Made by a program: the position numbers and the translations under genes. 64,000 nucleotides of DNA, taken from positions 90,672,914 through 90,736,913 of the forward strand of contig CM048839.1 in assembly GCA_026545765.1 (NCBI GenBank). The letters are read 5' to 3'. The first letter of the stretch is position 1. The number at the start of each line of letters is the position of its first letter. A model generated the notes under the pieces. It did no database searches. It saw only the letters and a program-made list of their open reading frames with translations, and was not told where the DNA came from. This stretch comes from Plantago major. Taxonomy: Eukaryota > Streptophyta > Magnoliopsida > Lamiales > Plantaginaceae. Below, piece after piece: positions 1 to 9,154 of this stretch.

Positions 1-21
1 AGGGGTATTTTTTTTTTGCAG

Positions 22-204
22 ATTGCCAGCTGGATGGGTGTACAGGTGTTAGTTGTGTGCCTTTGTAACTTGCGAAGAGTGTTTACAGACGACTTCACTA
101 TGCACCATTTAGCGGAGGGAATGTTGTGTTCTGTCTCTGGCAGGCACATAGTTGCAAATCTGATTCGTCGCTATGCTGGGCACAATGGTGTCCGGGATTT
201 CTGC
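22..204 (+). CDS. possible 3'-terminal exon of an unidentified gene entering from the left
   Basis: A T-rich tract followed by TGCAG at 17-21 looks like a 3' splice site. One frame then stays open for about 60 codons to a TAA near 205-207, and no intron donor is needed. The other two frames stop within 10-20 codons, so the true frame is uncertain and the coding part could be much shorter. I do not recognise the product. The open-frame peptide has a basic, Cys- and Val-containing stretch but no motif I can name. It could equally be non-coding. Confidence 0.25.
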
Positions 205-229
205 TAATTATGGGATTGCAAACCTAGTT

Positions 230-1039
230 TGTTGTCTTAGTTGAAATCTTTAGCTTGAATATGGTGTAGAAAGTTTCCTAGATCACGTAACGAGTGTTGA
301 TACGGAACTATGTCCAATCCGTTAAGGGCGCCATAGAGCGTGTCCTAAAGCGCATCACGGCTTAACTAGCCAATTCAGTACTGGTCCGACCTCACATGGT
401 CCGCCCAAAGTGTATCGACCAGTGCGCTGAGGTCTCTACATCCCCACAGCTAGTCCGAGCTGGCTAAGGAAAGGACTTCCAAACCTGACCATGTCAGTAC
501 AGAGATGCCTAACGGACCGTACGAGAGAATCTCGGACGCCACCATTACTCTAAGACCAAACGTATATAACAGAACCACTGAGATACTTCCGTGAGACTCT
601 TGGCTCGGACATCCAGAGTCACCTGAGGGCAGATCAACCAAGCAGACAGATCTGTCCGAGGGACTAACACGGACCCAACAGGCGGAACAGTACTCTCAGA
701 GGGAAAAGGTCCAAACTACCCTCCCAGGCCCACTTATCGGTATTGGACTACTGTTCACTAATGGGATATGGGCCAAAGGTAGCATTGGTGTCCAAATCTG
801 GATCGTACACTTGGCATCATCTTATGAGCTACCTCATTAGTGTTGGTGTTGAGAGGTTTACCCCCAACAACGAGTACGGAGTTTAATTAGATACTTGTTT
901 AGTTGAAGTCATTTACAGTCTCATGTTGAGCTGTTGGCTTGATTTGTTTTGAGCCTCTGTATATTCTCTTTGCAAGTTTTATAAAATTGTTTAATTGTGC
1001 AAAAAAAAAAAATGTTCGACTAAGTATGAAATTATAATA
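230..1039. other. no gene seen; unclassified sequence
   Basis: Every frame is interrupted. The part from about 290 to 840 has higher GC than its surroundings, which suggests an inserted repeat, but I found no terminal repeats or target duplication. The part from 870 to 1010 could be a 3' untranslated region. Confidence 0.4.
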
Positions 1040-1041
1040 TA

Positions 1042-1298
1042 CTCCCTCCATTCCAAAGAATTCTTTCCATTTTGACTTTGGTCGGTCAACTATCTTCGAC
1101 TTTGACCACGAATTACTCTTAAACAATAATAGTAAATAATTTTATAAAATCATATATGCAAAATTTAATTCTTAAATTTTCATTATATGATTTTCTTAAA
1201 TTATTTACTATTGCAGTTTAAGAATAATTTGTGGTCAAAGTCGAAGACAGTTGACCAGTCAAAGTCAAAATGGAAAGAAGTTTTTGGAATTGAGGGAG
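1042..1298. mobile_element. Stowaway-type MITE (257 bp)
   Basis: The element starts CTCCCTCCATTCC and ends GGAATTGAGGGAG, so the ends are inverted repeats. The match continues inwards: the left arm carries TTCTTTCCATTTTGACTTTG and the right arm its near-complement. It is flanked by TA at 1040-1041 and 1299-1300, the usual target duplication of Stowaway/Tc1-mariner MITEs. It encodes no protein. A paralogous empty site at about 1605-1690 supports insertion at this TA. Confidence 0.85.
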
Positions 1299-1495
1299 TA
1301 TAGTTTTACGTTATCAATTTTTTTAAAACTAATATTCTAATAAAAGTTCCGATAAATTTCTTTGGGATTTATCTAAACCTTTGTAAAGTTAAACTTTGAA
1401 ATAAAAAAGCCAGTTAATGTATTTAGAAAACAACAGTACTTATTTCAATGACTAAAATATTTGTATTTATAAGTGCCAAGGGATATTTACTTTAG

Positions 1496-1575
1496 TGATC
1501 ATCTGATACTTTCACATTCTGATGTTCACACTAACACGTAGTGTGAATGACGAATGTGACGATGTCAGATGATCA
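1496..1575. repeat. imperfect 80-bp hairpin
   Basis: TGATCATCTGA at 1496-1506 pairs with TCAGATGATCA at 1565-1575. Inner blocks also pair in order (TCACATTC with GAATGTG, TTCACACTA with TAGTGTGAA), giving arms of about 35 nt and a small loop. It could be a very short MITE or a small-RNA precursor. Nothing indicates transcription. Confidence 0.6.
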
Positions 1576-2146
1576 TAATAGTTTATCACAAAATACTAAG
1601 GTTTGAAATGTTTGACTAAGTATGAAATTATAATATATAAATTTTTATTTATTTAAAACTGATATTCTACTAAAAAATTTGGTAAATTTCTTTGGATGTA
1701 TTTCGAAATTAATAAGTGAGAAAATATATTTTTGTACATAACGTTTATAAAGTCGACGTTAAACGCTGACAGATTATCTGAATAAAATATGACAGCTCAC
1801 AATTAACCTGAATAACGTTTAAAACTACGAACGTTAAACCCTTAATCCTGAATCAATTAATAATCAAAAACCTAAACGCTAACCCCATACATTGAATTTT
1901 AGTGTGTATGTTTGTCGATATTTTTACATTTTTATATCTTAATTGTTCTAAACTAAATTTATACTACTTATAGTAAATGTATTTTTATACAAAACGGCTT
2001 AGTATAATATAAGTTCAAAAATGTCTCTGTATAATGGAACTGACATGAATTTATTGAACACTTGCATGCATCCACCACTAATTGTTACATTATATTATTT
2101 TGATGAATAGAAAAATAGACTAAACGTATCAATTGAAATTTCAATT

Positions 2147-2578
2147 TCATTCAACCCTATACGGCTGCCTGGTGAAAGTAATAATATCATAAAAGTGCTT
2201 CGAATCCGATAAGCAATTAATCTCGAAATCTGTCATACATTCGGGACACTTTATATGGAATTGTTGATGTACTCTGTTGAATGGATGGCAGCCGCAATAA
2301 CATTGAAAGCCGAATTCTTCCCACGTGAAATAGCAGGATTTTAATTTCAGTCTAATACATAAGTTGTATCTCCGACTTTCTAGGTATTTTATTCCTTCAT
2401 AAGTTTGTCTAATAGTCACCGGTTGTTTGAGTTCAATAAGTCTAAACTTGATTGAAGGGGACATTATATTGAATATTGCCAAGAAATATACGTGATCTTT
2501 ATGTCCACTTATATGATCTAGTAAAAAGTTCATCCTTCTAAATGATAAATGCTCAAAAACGTTAGCCTGCAAATACAC
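2147..2578 (-). CDS. unidentified 143-aa ORF with a Cys cluster
   Basis: This ORF is open from an ATG at 2578 to a stop at 2147. The first half contains LSFRRMNFLLDHISGHKDHV, and the second half carries a Cys/His cluster, CYCGCHP followed about 18 residues later by CPEC, which could bind zinc. I do not recognise a family. It is unusually long for chance in this AT-rich DNA, and its composition is protein-like. There is no clear promoter or splice context, so it may be an exon of a host gene, a transposon-borne gene fragment, or chance. Confidence 0.3.
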   Translation of the reverse strand: MYLQANVFEHLSFRRMNFLLDHISGHKDHVYFLAIFNIMSPSIKFRLIELKQPVTIRQTYEGIKYLESRRYNLCIRLKLKSCYFTWEEFGFQCYCGCHPFNRVHQQFHIKCPECMTDFEINCLSDSKHFYDIITFTRQPYRVE

Positions 2579-2579
2579 A

Positions 2580-3568
2580 TGTTATGTTCAGTTATTAAAC
2601 GTTTATGAAACAAAATGATATATGAAATTATTGTATAAATAATTTCCAACCACAACGCTCAAGTTAGTTCAAACAGCTTTTCAAGCATGGCCAAACTTTA
2701 TCTCCACACTTGAACTCGCTATGTATCATTTCCATAGCTCTTGATGCAGTAGGTTAGGAGATTTTGTAGAAAATTTTCACAATCCAGTTTTAATTCAAAA
2801 CCACAATATTAATTATTAAGATTTACTCAAGCACCTTTTCAAAGTCACAATGCTGAGTTGAGAACAATATTAAAATGAAGTAATATGAAAAATGCAAGTG
2901 GTAAATCATGTGTTATCTAAATATATGTCCAACGAAAGCTATGATTACTACCTTGCGCGAGGCTGTTGCAAGTTCATCTCATGTGAAGTTTGCGGCATCT
3001 GGACTGAGGTTTAGCTCATTTATCATCATTTGTACAACTTGCCGAAGTCTCTATGAATGACACGTTTGTGAGAATCTTGCTATATAGAACTGATGCAAGA
3101 AGAAGCTGACAACAAATAGTTTATGATTTAGGCCAGATATACATGAGCAATGATTTCTGATCATTGAGCCTTTTAATTGACCGAAGAAGAACTTGTCGCC
3201 TGAATTAGTACAACAAAAAAGTACACCACACCATGCATATAATGCTAGCTAGGCCTGAATTAGTAAGTAAAATATAAATTGAAGTTAAAAAAAAAAAAAT
3301 GCAAACATACATAATTGAATTTCCATGATGCATGTAGTCATCTGTCTCTTTGCTTTTTTAACACCAACCGGCTCTTCCATACTTCTATCTTGATGGAATT
3401 TTAAACATTATGATGTGTATACATTGTAGGTGCTCGAATTCTTGATGATCTGCATGACTCCATGTCAAACTTAACGGGGATGAAAATGAGAGATAAGTAG
3501 TTTACTGAGCAATATATGGTTGGAAATGTGGATGCCTCAAGAGCTTAGTAGCCAAAAAAATTTTTTAT
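2580..3568. other. no gene seen
   Basis: AT-rich intergenic DNA. I saw no long ORF, structural RNA or terminal repeats. Confidence 0.5.
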
Positions 3569-3579
3569 GCCAGGACATC

Positions 3580-4545
3580 GGATGAATTGTAAAATTGGTC
3601 CTTTAAGTGACAATCCTTTGCAATTTTGGTCCTAAGTGTCTTTTGATTCCTGAAATTGGTCATGAGGACCGTATAACATAAAAACGGCTGAGTTGGACAC
3701 CAAATCGGCTGATTTGGACACACATGGCACAATCTTTGAACTTAAAGAAAAATTAAAAAGAAATTAAAAAAATCACCATGGACATGGCAGTCAAACTCCA
3801 TGGCAGATCCGCCATGGAAGCTGTGGAGCTTCCATGGCAGATCTGCCATGTAGTTTCCATGGCAGATCGGAGCTTCCATGGGTGGAAGCTCCACCACCTC
3901 CGTCCTCCACTTTTGCCCCACCCCTCCGCCTCCCACCACCCGCAACCACCCCAACACACCACCGACCAGATCCGCCATCACCCCCACCTCTCTGCCACCA
4001 CCCCCACCGACCAGATCCGCCATCACCCCTACCTCTCTGCCACCACACCACCGACCAGATCCACCACCACCCCCACCTCTCTGCCACCACCACCAACAGC
4101 CTACCACCACTGCCTCCAGATCCATCCACGACTAATCCTCCACCTCCCTGCCTCTACTAACTACCCACCGCCACCGTATCCGGCAAGAAGAAGACGGAGA
4201 AGAAAAATGAAACCCCTCAAAGATCCGTCAGATCTGAAGGAACTCCGTCCAAGACCCTTTGAAGTGAGGTGATTGGCTTCCATGGACATGGGAGCTTCTA
4301 TCAAGCTTCCATGGCAGAAATGCCAATTTTTTTTTACTTTTCCATACCAAGTCATCAAGGGACCAAAATCGCCAACTTAATTCGTCCAAGTCACGAATCC
4401 AGTCAGCAAAGGACCAAAATCGCAGAGAGAAACCGCGGAAAAACCTTCTAGAACGTCCTATTTGGGCGTATTTTGCTAGTATGGAAACCGTAGGGACCGT
4501 AATCGCAAAGGATTGTCACTTAAAGGACCAATTTTGCAATTCACC
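3580..4545. mobile_element. Mutator-like non-autonomous TIR element (966 bp) with 10-bp TSD
   Basis: The left end (3584-3621) and the reverse complement of the right end (4505-4542) match over 38 bp with one mismatch; both contain CCTTTAAGTGACAATCC. The outermost bases start GG on both sides. Flanking CCAGGACATC at 3570-3579 and 4546-4555 is a perfect 10-bp direct repeat, in the 9-11 bp range typical of Mutator-like elements. No transposase is present. The interior is much more GC-rich than the surroundings and holds CCATGGCAG motifs and a minisatellite. This looks like captured or locally amplified sequence, as in Pack-MULEs, but I do not recognise a source gene. Confidence 0.85.
3955..4100 (+). 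repeat. GC-rich minisatellite, three units of 44-45 bp
   Basis: GACCAGATCC recurs at 3964, 4009 and 4053, so the periods are 45 and 44. Each unit continues with a C-rich stretch ending CCTCTCTGCCACCAC. Both strands are open through it, which explains the overlapping Pro/His/Thr-rich and Gly/Trp-rich frames. I read these as composition artefacts and not as proteins. It lies inside the Mutator-like element. Confidence 0.8.
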
Positions 4546-4584
4546 CCAGGACATCAGATTAAGTTGTACTCCTCAACGTGTTAG

Positions 4585-5099
4585 TTGCTCTATAAAATAG
4601 TGTCAGTACTAACCGTGAGTATGTGTTTTGGGATCTTCCTCATCATGCTTCTGATCAATAGTTTATTGTCATTTAGAACAATCACGCACAATGGCTCAGT
4701 TTATGATATGAAACGGAGTTGGTATAAACTTTCACCGACTCACAGTGAAGAAGAATATAAATGGAAACTTGAAGAAAGTAAACCATTACCAAAAGAAGAT
4801 TTTGCCAATAAGCAAGCTCATGTAATATGAAAAAACATGACTTTGTCATTGACAATAGTTGAATACAGAGCGTCGACTATTATATGAATAATACTTACAT
4901 TTTCATAACCATGGAGAAATTCGACATGCTTGATATGGCTACCAAGAACATAATGTACATTTGCAAATCGTGTGGTAGCATCGAGAAATATATTACTGTT
5001 TACCGTGAGGGATGTTTCATGGCGGATGATGATCGGAGTGATTTATGGTCGCCGACTTGGAACATGATGGCGTCTGTAATACGAAATGAACTGACATGA
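4585..5099 (+). other. two short ORFs (81 and 71 aa), coding status unclear
   Basis: An ORF at 4585-4830 begins with a hydrophobic stretch of about 25 residues (a possible membrane anchor or signal peptide) followed by a charged tail with SEEEYKWKLEE. A second at 4884-5099 contains ICKSCGSIEKY. They are in different frames and 53 bp apart. I recognise neither and cannot show a splice link between them. They may be remnants of one decayed gene or chance. Confidence 0.2.
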
Positions 5100-5186
5100 A
5101 TATTGATGGTGTTAATAAATGGTATGTGTCCTATTCATGTGGGATTCTAATTTAAAATTCAATTTAGATTAATTTGTTAACCTCTA

Positions 5187-5600
5187 TCTATACTATTATC
5201 CTAAGCAAACTCAACTAGGTAGTTATTACTACAAAAAAAGAAGTTACATGAAAAATAGGTTAATAAATAAAAAATATAAAAAGAAATTGAAAAAAAAACT
5301 CTACACCAACCGTTACTCTTAATGAAAAAATTATATCAAATGATTTCATAATACACAAATTGCTATATGACTTTAAAAAATAGTTTTGGTTCTACTTTCA
5401 CCCCTTTCACATTTAGAAAATGTCTTATTTTACATAAAAAAAAAATTAACATATCACATAATCCAAGTATTGTGTTATATAATTCACTTTCAAATAATTT
5501 TTAAATTTATATTAGACGAAATGTGAGTATACGTTTATATTGTCAAAGAAGAAAAATGTTTAAAATATTACACGCGAGGACCACGTGTCACGGATACTAG
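5187..5600 (+). mobile_element. Helitron-like non-autonomous element, tentative (414 bp)
   Basis: A/TCTATACTATTATCC at the left and GGATACTAG/T at the right match the Helitron pattern of a 5' TC, a 3' CTRR and insertion between A and T. A weak stem (ACACG...CGTGT) lies about 15 bp before the 3' end. There are no TIRs or target duplication, as expected for the class. The end motifs are short, so the call is tentative. Confidence 0.4.
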
Positions 5601-6580
5601 TATTTAGATAATGTTGTTTAGATTCTTGAGTCTATTCGACTATATCAGGCTACTATGAGGTGAAATATAGGCTGCGTAAAATAATGAGGTTCGTTAGTTG
5701 AGAAATTGTTGGATAGTTTTCTAAGAATGGGTATGTAAATAAATTAAGATGAATTTACCTAAATATAGTGCTGACCGTTTTTCTGAATATAGTGCTTATA
5801 GGAACATTTACTTGGAATTAAAATTCATTTTTTCATGGATTCGATTTGCCACGTCAGCTTTTGGGTTACGTGGCATGGTTATTTTTCCATTTCCATCATC
5901 ACTTTTATCACATATATAGATATATAGATTATTAATCAAAACATTTATCTTTTCAACATTGATTTTTTTCCATATTTATCCAGATAACTTATCTAGATAC
6001 CGTCTCTATAAATACTTTGTATCTCAGTTTTGATAACAAGTACGGTACATAATATTGTTTCCACCATTTAGTATTCATTAACAAGTTCTGAAATATTGTA
6101 TAAAATCTTTTTAATACGTCTCTCCACAAGATACCCTAAAACATTTTTCTATATAAAGAGAAACAGAGACTTCAACCAATGGTAACTCTGTTTAACAAAA
6201 CTAGCTTATAAACTAAATTGGATAGCTGATAAGTTAGTTGATTTTTATTAAATTGTTCAGTAAATTAATTAACTGATAATCTAGCTGATTTATTAAATAT
6301 AGTATGTAAAAGTAAATCCGCTAGCTCATTTATTTTATAAGCTTGCTGGAAAAGATTATCATATCAATTACTAGTTTATAAGCTACCAACTAAGCGTTAA
6401 CGTAACAAGAGGTTATTTAAATACCGATGAGTAATTTAGATCCAATGCATTAGAAGTGGGATACAATTTAGACACAAGACTTCAACCACCCTTTATATCT
6501 TGTTACTCGAGTTCAATAACTTAGTTGAATACTGATACTATGTGGGAAAGGAGAGAAGGATCCCATTGAGAGAAGTTAAT
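5601..6580. other. no gene seen
   Basis: Very AT-rich DNA with frequent stops in all frames. No terminal repeats were found. Confidence 0.5.
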
Positions 6581-7830
6581 TGCTTGGTGTAAAATTAAAA
6601 CCTTGACATTTGACCAATAACATTTTAGTTCTTACGATTTTACTTCTCAACCAAACAACCCTGTTTGGCCAGCAATTAAAATCGCGTAAACTTATTAATT
6701 GGGTGAATTTCTCCTGCCCCCTTAATAATTTGTAATAACATATTAGTCTTTCGCATTTGAACAATAACATTTTAGTCCAAAATCAATTTTTGTGTTGACC
6801 GGCAAGAAATTACATTTCCACGTGGAATTTCATTTCAAAATTTGCACATTAACCCCTGTAACGTTTGTAAAATTTCAAAATTGACCAAAACTAATATTAC
6901 TCTTTCATCTTCTTCTTCATCAAACCTTTTATCCTAAACTATTCTTCACCTTCTTCCTCAAAACATTTTTTTTTCCCTATTCTAACACCTCAACAAGAAA
7001 TTGGTTGATTTCTTCTTCATCATAACATATTTGTTGAGTTCCCTAATTCTTCTTCCTCTCCCTAAATCCTATTTTTTTAAATCATTTTTTTTATTTCATC
7101 ATTAATGGAGCTTGAAGCTTGGAGCCCGAATCGGGCACAAATGGAACCCAATTGGGCTCCATTGGTGAGCTCCAATAATGGAGCTCCAACAACACCGTTA
7201 AAGGAGCGGTTTGAGCTCCATTATGGAGCAGAACAACTACATTATTAGTGTTGTTCGAGCTCCAAGATATGGAGCTTGAACAGCTCCATTAATGGAGATG
7301 TTCAAGCTCCATAAAAATGGAGCAGAACAGCTTTATGGAGCTTGAGTTGATCCATTAATGGAGCTGTTAAAGCTTCGTAAAACGGAGCTTGAGTTGCTGC
7401 ATTAATGGAGAATGGAATGAAGGAAGAAGAATGAGAGGAAATGTTTAGAAGGAGGAAGAATTAGAAGGAAGAAGATGAGAGGGTATAATTGCAATTTGGT
7501 TTTGGTTGAAATTGAATTGGAAAAAATAAATGTGGGTTAATTTTGAATCATAACAAACTTTAGGATATAAATTGAGTGTGAATTAAAATAAAAGAGGTCA
7601 ATTGCAATTTTTTTAAAAAATCTGAATATGAAAATAAGTAAAATTATTTTAATTATTCTGCACGTAGGTATTTATCAACCACGTAGTAAAGAGACGTTGA
7701 CTTTTGGATTAAAACGTAATTGATTTACGAAACTTGTCATGTGGTATTATAGTTCAAATGCGAGGGACATTTAATTATTTAATTGTTAAATGAGTATTTA
7801 TTAGGGTTATTTGGTGTAATTTTCACATAT
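6580..7830. mobile_element. decayed TIR-type repeat region, tentative
   Basis: The left part (6703-6790) and the reverse complement of the right part (7680-7830) share short blocks in the same order, including CGCATTTGAAC and a TTTTAGTCCAAAA/TTTTAATCCAAAA pair. This suggests strongly decayed inverted termini. The left side also repeats itself directly (CATTTGACCAATAAC at about 6607 and CATTTGAACAATAAC at about 6756). No target duplication could be set. The centre holds the palindromic block listed next. Confidence 0.35.
7105..7410. repeat. array of GGAGCTT / AAGCTCC palindromic motifs
   Basis: Motifs built on ATGGAGCT and its complement recur about every 25-60 bp in both orientations. The clearest is a 40-bp palindrome at 7271-7310 with one mismatched pair, centred on ATTAAT. 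The block is degenerate and not a clean tandem repeat. Confidence 0.7.
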
Positions 7831-8326
7831 TAAAAACACACAGTTAGGGATGACACTTGATAGTACTATTAAAAATGAATAACTGTTGTGTGACCAACCT
7901 CCTCCTGAATTGTACCGGATTCATCCACCATTGCAGTTGCAGCTGCACATCCCCTACTCCAGGTTCGGAATTTGGTCGCTTAATTCTTATGATACTCATT
8001 TTGTTGCTCCTCACAACTTTCATCAAATTACAATTTACATTTGAAGCTCTCTTTCTATCTCAATTATTTACCAAATAGTAATTCATATCAATGTCGTTGT
8101 TGGAGAATCGAACAATCTCACAGTAGATAGCTTCCATCATGGTATTGGCTGTACGAGCTTATTTCAGTTTGCTTATGATTGTTCCTTAGTAGTAAGTACC
8201 AACTCAATTTAATGGAAATCTCACTATTATATATGATGGATAGGAATTTAGGAACAGAGAATCGTAGCACTGTGTTTGGATGCACAATTTCATAGTATGT
8301 TCGTGAATGTACTTTTAGTCAAGTAC
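7831..8326. other. no gene seen
   Basis: Two short ORFs overlap on opposite strands at 7844-8078. Neither resembles a known family. Nothing else was found. Confidence 0.5.
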
Positions 8327-8851
8327 TCAAGTAGTATCATCTTCTATTAGAGAGATCAGTTCCTCTGGGGGCAACTCCCAAGCTACCATCGATCCATCAA
8401 TTTGGTGGCCTTTATCGGCTAAAGCCCGCGCGCACCTATTGCATCCTCTCTTTCTATAATGTAGGTTGCAGACCCAGGGCATTTTGATTAGGCCACAACA
8501 TTCAGCAATGATCCCTCCTAAGGGATGAGTGTCGGTATTTGCACTTTTGATGAGTATAACTATTACCTTTGAGTCTGTTTCCACTATAACTTTTTGGGTG
8601 CGTCTTTCCCATGCTTGGTTTAACCCCTCTCTGAGTGCGAGTAGTTGTGCTTCGATGATCGAGTTACATTCTCTGAACTTGCAGCTGAATCCTGTGACCC
8701 ATTGACCATGATCATTCCACAGAAGTCCCCCACCGGAGAAGTTGTCAGTATCTGCTCTATAAGTCCCTTCCGTATTGAGCTTGGACCAGCCAACTTCTGG
8801 TTTCTCCCATTGGATTTCTACCTTTTTCTTTGGTAAGTGCTCACTAAACAA
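8327..8851 (-). pseudogene. RNase H type-1 domain fragment from a plant LINE-like retroelement
   Basis: The 174-aa frame matches the plant RVT_3/RNase H-like family. WSKLNTEG forms the first strand, SGGGLLWNDHGQWVTGF the next strands, IIEAQLLALREG carries the second acidic residue, and IVETDSK carries the third. A C-terminal NRCARALADKG segment is also typical. The first catalytic position, normally Asp (LNTDG), is Glu here. This domain usually ends LINE polyproteins or stands alone as an orphan exon in plant genomes. I see no reverse transcriptase next to it. It lies 304 bp downstream of the second kinase on the same strand but is separated from it by a stop codon, so I do not propose a fusion. 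Confidence 0.75.
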
Positions 8852-9154
8852 ACAACGATAAATGCTAGGTTAGTGGCACATGCAGTTCTTTCTCAAGTAA
8901 CAAATGGCCATATACATTTTCTGGAGCATAATAACAAGCCTGGCACTATATGAATGATTTGTTGATGTATCAGTTCTTATCTCCAATAACATAGTAAAAT
9001 TTCTGTTCAGTTTTCAGAATATGATCACCACCATGTGATAACAGATAAATCATAGGCATATAATGACATGTAGAGCTTAAAATGAGGCTAAGGTAACAAG
9101 CAAGAAGAGAAATTATTTCCGAGATGTAAAAGGAAGGAATTGGTACATCTAGTT

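Larger units (their letters stand above)
1011..1690 (+). repeat. diverged direct duplication, about 90 bp, one copy holding the MITE
   Basis: The sequence on either side of the MITE (about 1011-1041 and 1299-1370) is repeated without the MITE at about 1605-1690. Both begin with GACTAAGTATGAAATTATAA and both end with a stretch containing AAATTTCTTTGG. The copies differ by scattered substitutions, so the duplication is older than or about as old as the MITE insertion. Confidence 0.65.

Noticed and set aside
3742..4129. Overlapping Gly/Trp-rich and Pro/His-rich ORFs on both strands
   Set aside because: They are products of the GC-rich minisatellite inside the Mutator-like element; all frames are open because the unit lacks stops.
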